Part shown: in pieces, positions 45,536-64,000 of the stretch
How positions within the stretch are numbered: position 1 is the first letter of the stretch
Layout of the letters: each line of letters begins with the position of its first letter
Assembly: GCA_030762935.1 (NCBI GenBank)
Contig: CM060880.1
Span: 17,663,001 to 17,727,000 of the forward strand
Direction of reading: 5' to 3'
Length of the DNA: 64,000 nucleotides
Source: Hymenopus coronatus
Taxonomy: Eukaryota > Arthropoda > Insecta > Mantodea > Hymenopodidae
The notes under the pieces: model-generated
Told to the model about the DNA's origin: nothing
What the model saw: the letters and a program-made list of their open reading frames with translations, nothing else
The model's database searches: none
Program-made: the position numbers and the translations under genes

Positions 45536-45941
45536 GTGTCATTTGTAAAATACAACAATTTTTCAACATCTTCATATTGACACAGATAGGCAAGATCATT
45601 AACCTCCTGAAAGGAGATCTGTGGTTCAAATCCCACATGATCATCATAACTGAATGAGTGTTTTTCTTTCTTCTTCTCCTTCCTCTCTCCTTCCTTCTGA
45701 ACTACTTCAGTCCTTATAACTAGTAAATAATGAAAAGGAACCATAAACTAGAGGTTACAATATCTCCTTCTAAAATTTATTTTCCTAATTATCTTTTTAT
45801 TTATTATAAGGGTCCACCACCTATGGTACCACCTTTGGTTGATTATCTAGCATAATAGAAATGTGGCTCAAGAAAGAAGAGGAAAAAATAATTTTACTAA
45901 ACAATGAAACTGTGGCAAGGAAGGGTAGAGCATTTGTTGTT

Positions 45942-46010
45942 CTCCATGATCTAGGGGTAACAAGCTAGCCTCTAGTTCATAAGGTCATGGGTTCAAACTA
46001 GTAAGTTTTG
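45942..46010 (+). mobile_element. tRNA-derived SINE (family A), head fragment
   Basis: CTCCATGATCTAGGGGTAAC, AGCTAGCC and B box GGTTCAAACT, then the match ends. In the EXO1-CTSC intergenic region. Confidence 0.6.
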
Positions 46011-46679
46011 TGAGAAATATCCAGCACTTCCCGTTAAAGAAGTGGTGAAATTAACTTCTGGGTTCGCCAAAATTTTAGCTACAAGTATAAACAGTGCTTG
46101 CAAAGAAAGATCTGAAACAAATAGTGGTTACACCTGGGGAAAAAGAAAGTATGTGAAAAATGCGATGCAGGAATGTGAAGATTTTATGAAGAATGCTATT
46201 TGCGTAATAGTGCACAATTTTTTTTTTTAAAAAGAGCCGCCAACCATTGATAAAAAGTGCTACAACGTGATGAATGAAGAAGCGTTGTTTTGGAGATGGA
46301 TAGAGACACTCTTGTTGATAACCTTGGAGCAAGAAGCAGCAGCACAAACAGCTCAGACAATGATTCTGATCTTGCGGGAATAGAGCCGCTTTCAGAGAGC
46401 AAATACATGTAAGTTATCACATACGTGCTGTTTTTTAGAGTTATAACATATGTACCCATTTATTTTGTTATTACTATCAATATTATCATTATACCTAACA
46501 GAATATTTTAGTCACCATTTAAGTTGTCAGAATAGGGGCTCTGTTCATTTTACATTACAGTATGCCCCAAGTGATCATGAAAGAAAGATTTCTGCATAAA
46601 TGGCGGAAGGCTGCATTATAATGGTGCACTGGTTACCTGGGTTTTGTTTTGGCAAGCACCAACTTAAGGATGAACAGAT

Positions 46680-46800
46680 AATAGAGTTGAAGTGAAAAAT
46701 CAATGCCATAGCCGGGATTTGACCTCAGATTTCCCAATCTCTAACTGCTCTATACTGAGCTACCATGACAACATGCCACTCACCACAGCATTAAAATTCC
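46680..46800 (-). mobile_element. tRNA-derived SINE (family C), minus fragment
   Basis: Reverse complement TCATGGTAGCTCAGTATAGA ... GAGGTCAAATCCCGGC matches 23298-23370. Confidence 0.6.
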
Positions 46801-47404
46801 CCAACTGACTCGCATGTTTCCCAGTTAACCTCATATTTCATGATAAACAGTGATTAATGAATTTTGAATTGCTGCCACCCACCAGTTATGGAAGTACATC
46901 ACTCTACCATGAGATGTCAGTACAAGCAACCAACACCCAGCAGATGCCAACAGTCGTCTGTTGGTCTCTGAAAATGAAAACAAAAGGTAGTTCTCAAAAT
47001 TGGTCAGACAAGAAAACATTATAAGTGATGAAAAGTGTCGCTATTTCGACTAAAAACCTCTTCTTAAATTTTAATTTCATATCACTGTTACTATATCCAA
47101 ATATTATATAAATTAAAATTATTTAATCCTTTGATGACCTCACACTCATCATGCGGAAAAAGGTCTTCATTTTTAAAACTTCCAAGAGATTGGTTAAAGT
47201 CTGACATCTTATCAGTGAACAATGTTATTAAGCTTACCTTTATGCTGAGGATGGAGATAAATGTCACTGAAAATGTTCCAAGATTTTTCATGATATAAGT
47301 GAAGTGTTCAGTACATATATCAGCTCATTCATATCATAAAATTTAAATACAAATTTCATATTTTTCCTTCTAGTCATTGTCAGGAGTAACAAAAAATAAA
47401 ATTG

Positions 47405-47424
47405 TTTATTTGAATTATTTATTT
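47405..47424 (-). terminator. Candidate CTSC polyadenylation signals
   Basis: Two TTTATT (AATAAA on the minus strand) lie about 210-225 bp past the CTSC stop, in a strongly AT-rich stretch. Which is used cannot be told from sequence. Confidence 0.4.
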
Positions 47425-47631
47425 TAAATTTAAGTAGAATTATTAGTTTCTATGTTTACTTAATGTTATACATATCAACAAAGTCAGTCAAACAAATTAA
47501 ACTATGTTATAAGAAAGAAAGAAAAACAAAAGATCCATTTTGCATGAAATACAAATTGTATAGTCTGTTGCTGGTATCTTTTCTTTGAAAATGCTGAACA
47601 TTATAAAATTAGGAACATATATGACAGAGGT

Positions 47632-62711
<15,080 letters not shown>

Positions 62712-64000
62712 CTGTGCAAACAAAAGCACTGATTATGTTAGTTAAGGAATGATAATAATAAAACAAAGATGTTCTCAATAAATGTACCACAGATCCTGAA
62801 AACTTCTTTCCCTATATATAAGGTGAAGTGTTTGAGGAAATGTAAGTAAACAATGGTGAGGCCAAATAAATTGAAATTTGTGTACATATGCTCTGGACAA
62901 TGGGAGTTCCATTCTGAGAAGAAAAAAAAAAATTATATAAATTGCCACCCTGGAATAAAATGGCACTGTATGGCAGAAGCGGCCACTGAGGCATACTATT
63001 GGTGGTGCCAAGAAAATATTGTTTTAATAAAACTCTTCAAATACCTGTTCATTCACCAATCTATTGTGTAATTTTGTATTAATAAAATTAATAGAGTGGA
63101 AAACAAAAAATATAACAGTGCTCTTGCATTCAAGTTGTAAAGAAAAGATCAAAGCAAGCCTATGCCTAATAATTCCTGGGGGACATGATAACAGGCGCTT
63201 GTGTACGACTTCATGAAACAGAAAGAAAACTGGAAAGACTAATGCTAGCAATTTAGCATTCTAGTGCCAACAATTCTTAATAGTGCATTAGAAGCTAAAA
63301 GGAAGAGCAACTCTGAAAACCTCATGTATGTACATGCACATTTGTGTGCTTCTGTTTTTAAAAATCACTAATATTTAAAACTAAAAACAAATATTGAAGT
63401 AATACTCCATAATTTTAAAACCTAAAGGCATTATTATATATTTGTTAATAAGCATATATTGGTGTCTATTTCTACATTGGAATTAACTAAATTCCAAAAT
63501 GCATTGGTATTACTTGCAGCAAGATGGTAATATTGCATTTTCAGGAGGATTTAGGTGTGAACAGTGCAATCCTTTATTGTTGCCTACAAGGTATTGTGCT
63601 TTACTGGATGTCAGAATGGAGACTGCACCAGATCAACCTTGGCACCATAAGCAGCCACTGTAAATGAATGCTTTAGCCTTATACATGGCGACTTATCAGC
63701 TCAAATGAGCCCATCTGGAACTGGCAAAAGCTTCAGAAAACTATTGCCATATCACACACTGCTTATCATGCTGTTTAAATAAATGAACTAGAACACAAGT
63801 GTAGGAATAATGTTTAATCAATAATCACAATATGTAGGCACTTCTTTTGTATTTAATAATGGTACAACGGCACTACCCCAAGAGCTGCCCCTGCTGTATG
63901 GGAACTGAAGGGAGGCAAAATATTATGGTGATTAATCTAACACAATTACAAACGGGGCTCACTATACTGCTCTTGTATAGGTTGTGCTGTTTTTAATCAC
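62712..64000. other. CTSC intron running off the right edge
   Basis: No further CTSC exon, repeat-family copy or other gene was recognised. The upstream CTSC exons must lie beyond 64000. Confidence 0.5.

Larger units (their letters stand above)
45560..47404. other. EXO1-CTSC convergent intergenic region
   Basis: Holds two SINE fragments listed separately. A tRNA-like B box (GGTTCAAATCC) near 45613 hints at a third. No gene recognised. Confidence 0.45.

Overview
This is eukaryotic, AT-rich, intron-heavy and repeat-packed DNA. The predicted proteins look arthropod, most likely insect: the MEMO1 exons resemble insect MEMO proteins, Penelope-like and mariner elements abound, and cathepsin C is present. 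I cannot name the species. Large introns full of transposons suggest a big genome, for example a hemimetabolous insect, but that is inference.

Three conserved genes can be assembled exon by exon with GT-AG junctions that keep the reading frame. (1) MEMO1, minus strand, start codon at 18858-18860 and seven coding exons down to 83, where the gene leaves the left edge. (2) EXO1, plus strand, starting at 19349, eleven coding exons, ending near 45443 with a poly(A) signal at 45530. (3) Cathepsin C (dipeptidyl peptidase I), minus strand, six exons from 62711 to its stop at 47632; its N-terminal exons lie beyond the right edge. MEMO1 and EXO1 are head to head with 488 bp between start codons. EXO1 and CTSC converge tail to tail.

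Almost everything else is mobile DNA in introns or between genes. (a) An ~840 bp non-coding repeat family is present in more than 20 full or partial copies in both orientations and fills roughly a fifth of the window. (b) Penelope-like elements (PLEs; reverse transcriptase plus GIY-YIG endonuclease) repeatedly occur as inverted pairs joined head to head. Two have target-site duplications of 12 and 14 bp. (c) Three decayed mariner transposases are present. (d) Two TTAA-flanked piggyBac-type MITEs are present, with relatives. (e) Several tRNA-derived SINE families are present, some with clear target-site duplications. (f) Non-LTR retrotransposon C-terminal remnants are present. Insertions are nested (repeat in mariner, SINE in repeat, SINE in LINE, PLE in MITE, two elements in one repeat), which gives a relative chronology.

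The most interesting signals are the recurring PLE inverted-pair architecture, a 321 bp insertion at 62157-62477 with a canonical-looking hammerhead ribozyme core and a 10 bp target-site duplication, and related hammerhead-like stem II/GAAA/palindrome motifs at the 3' ends of several PLE copies.
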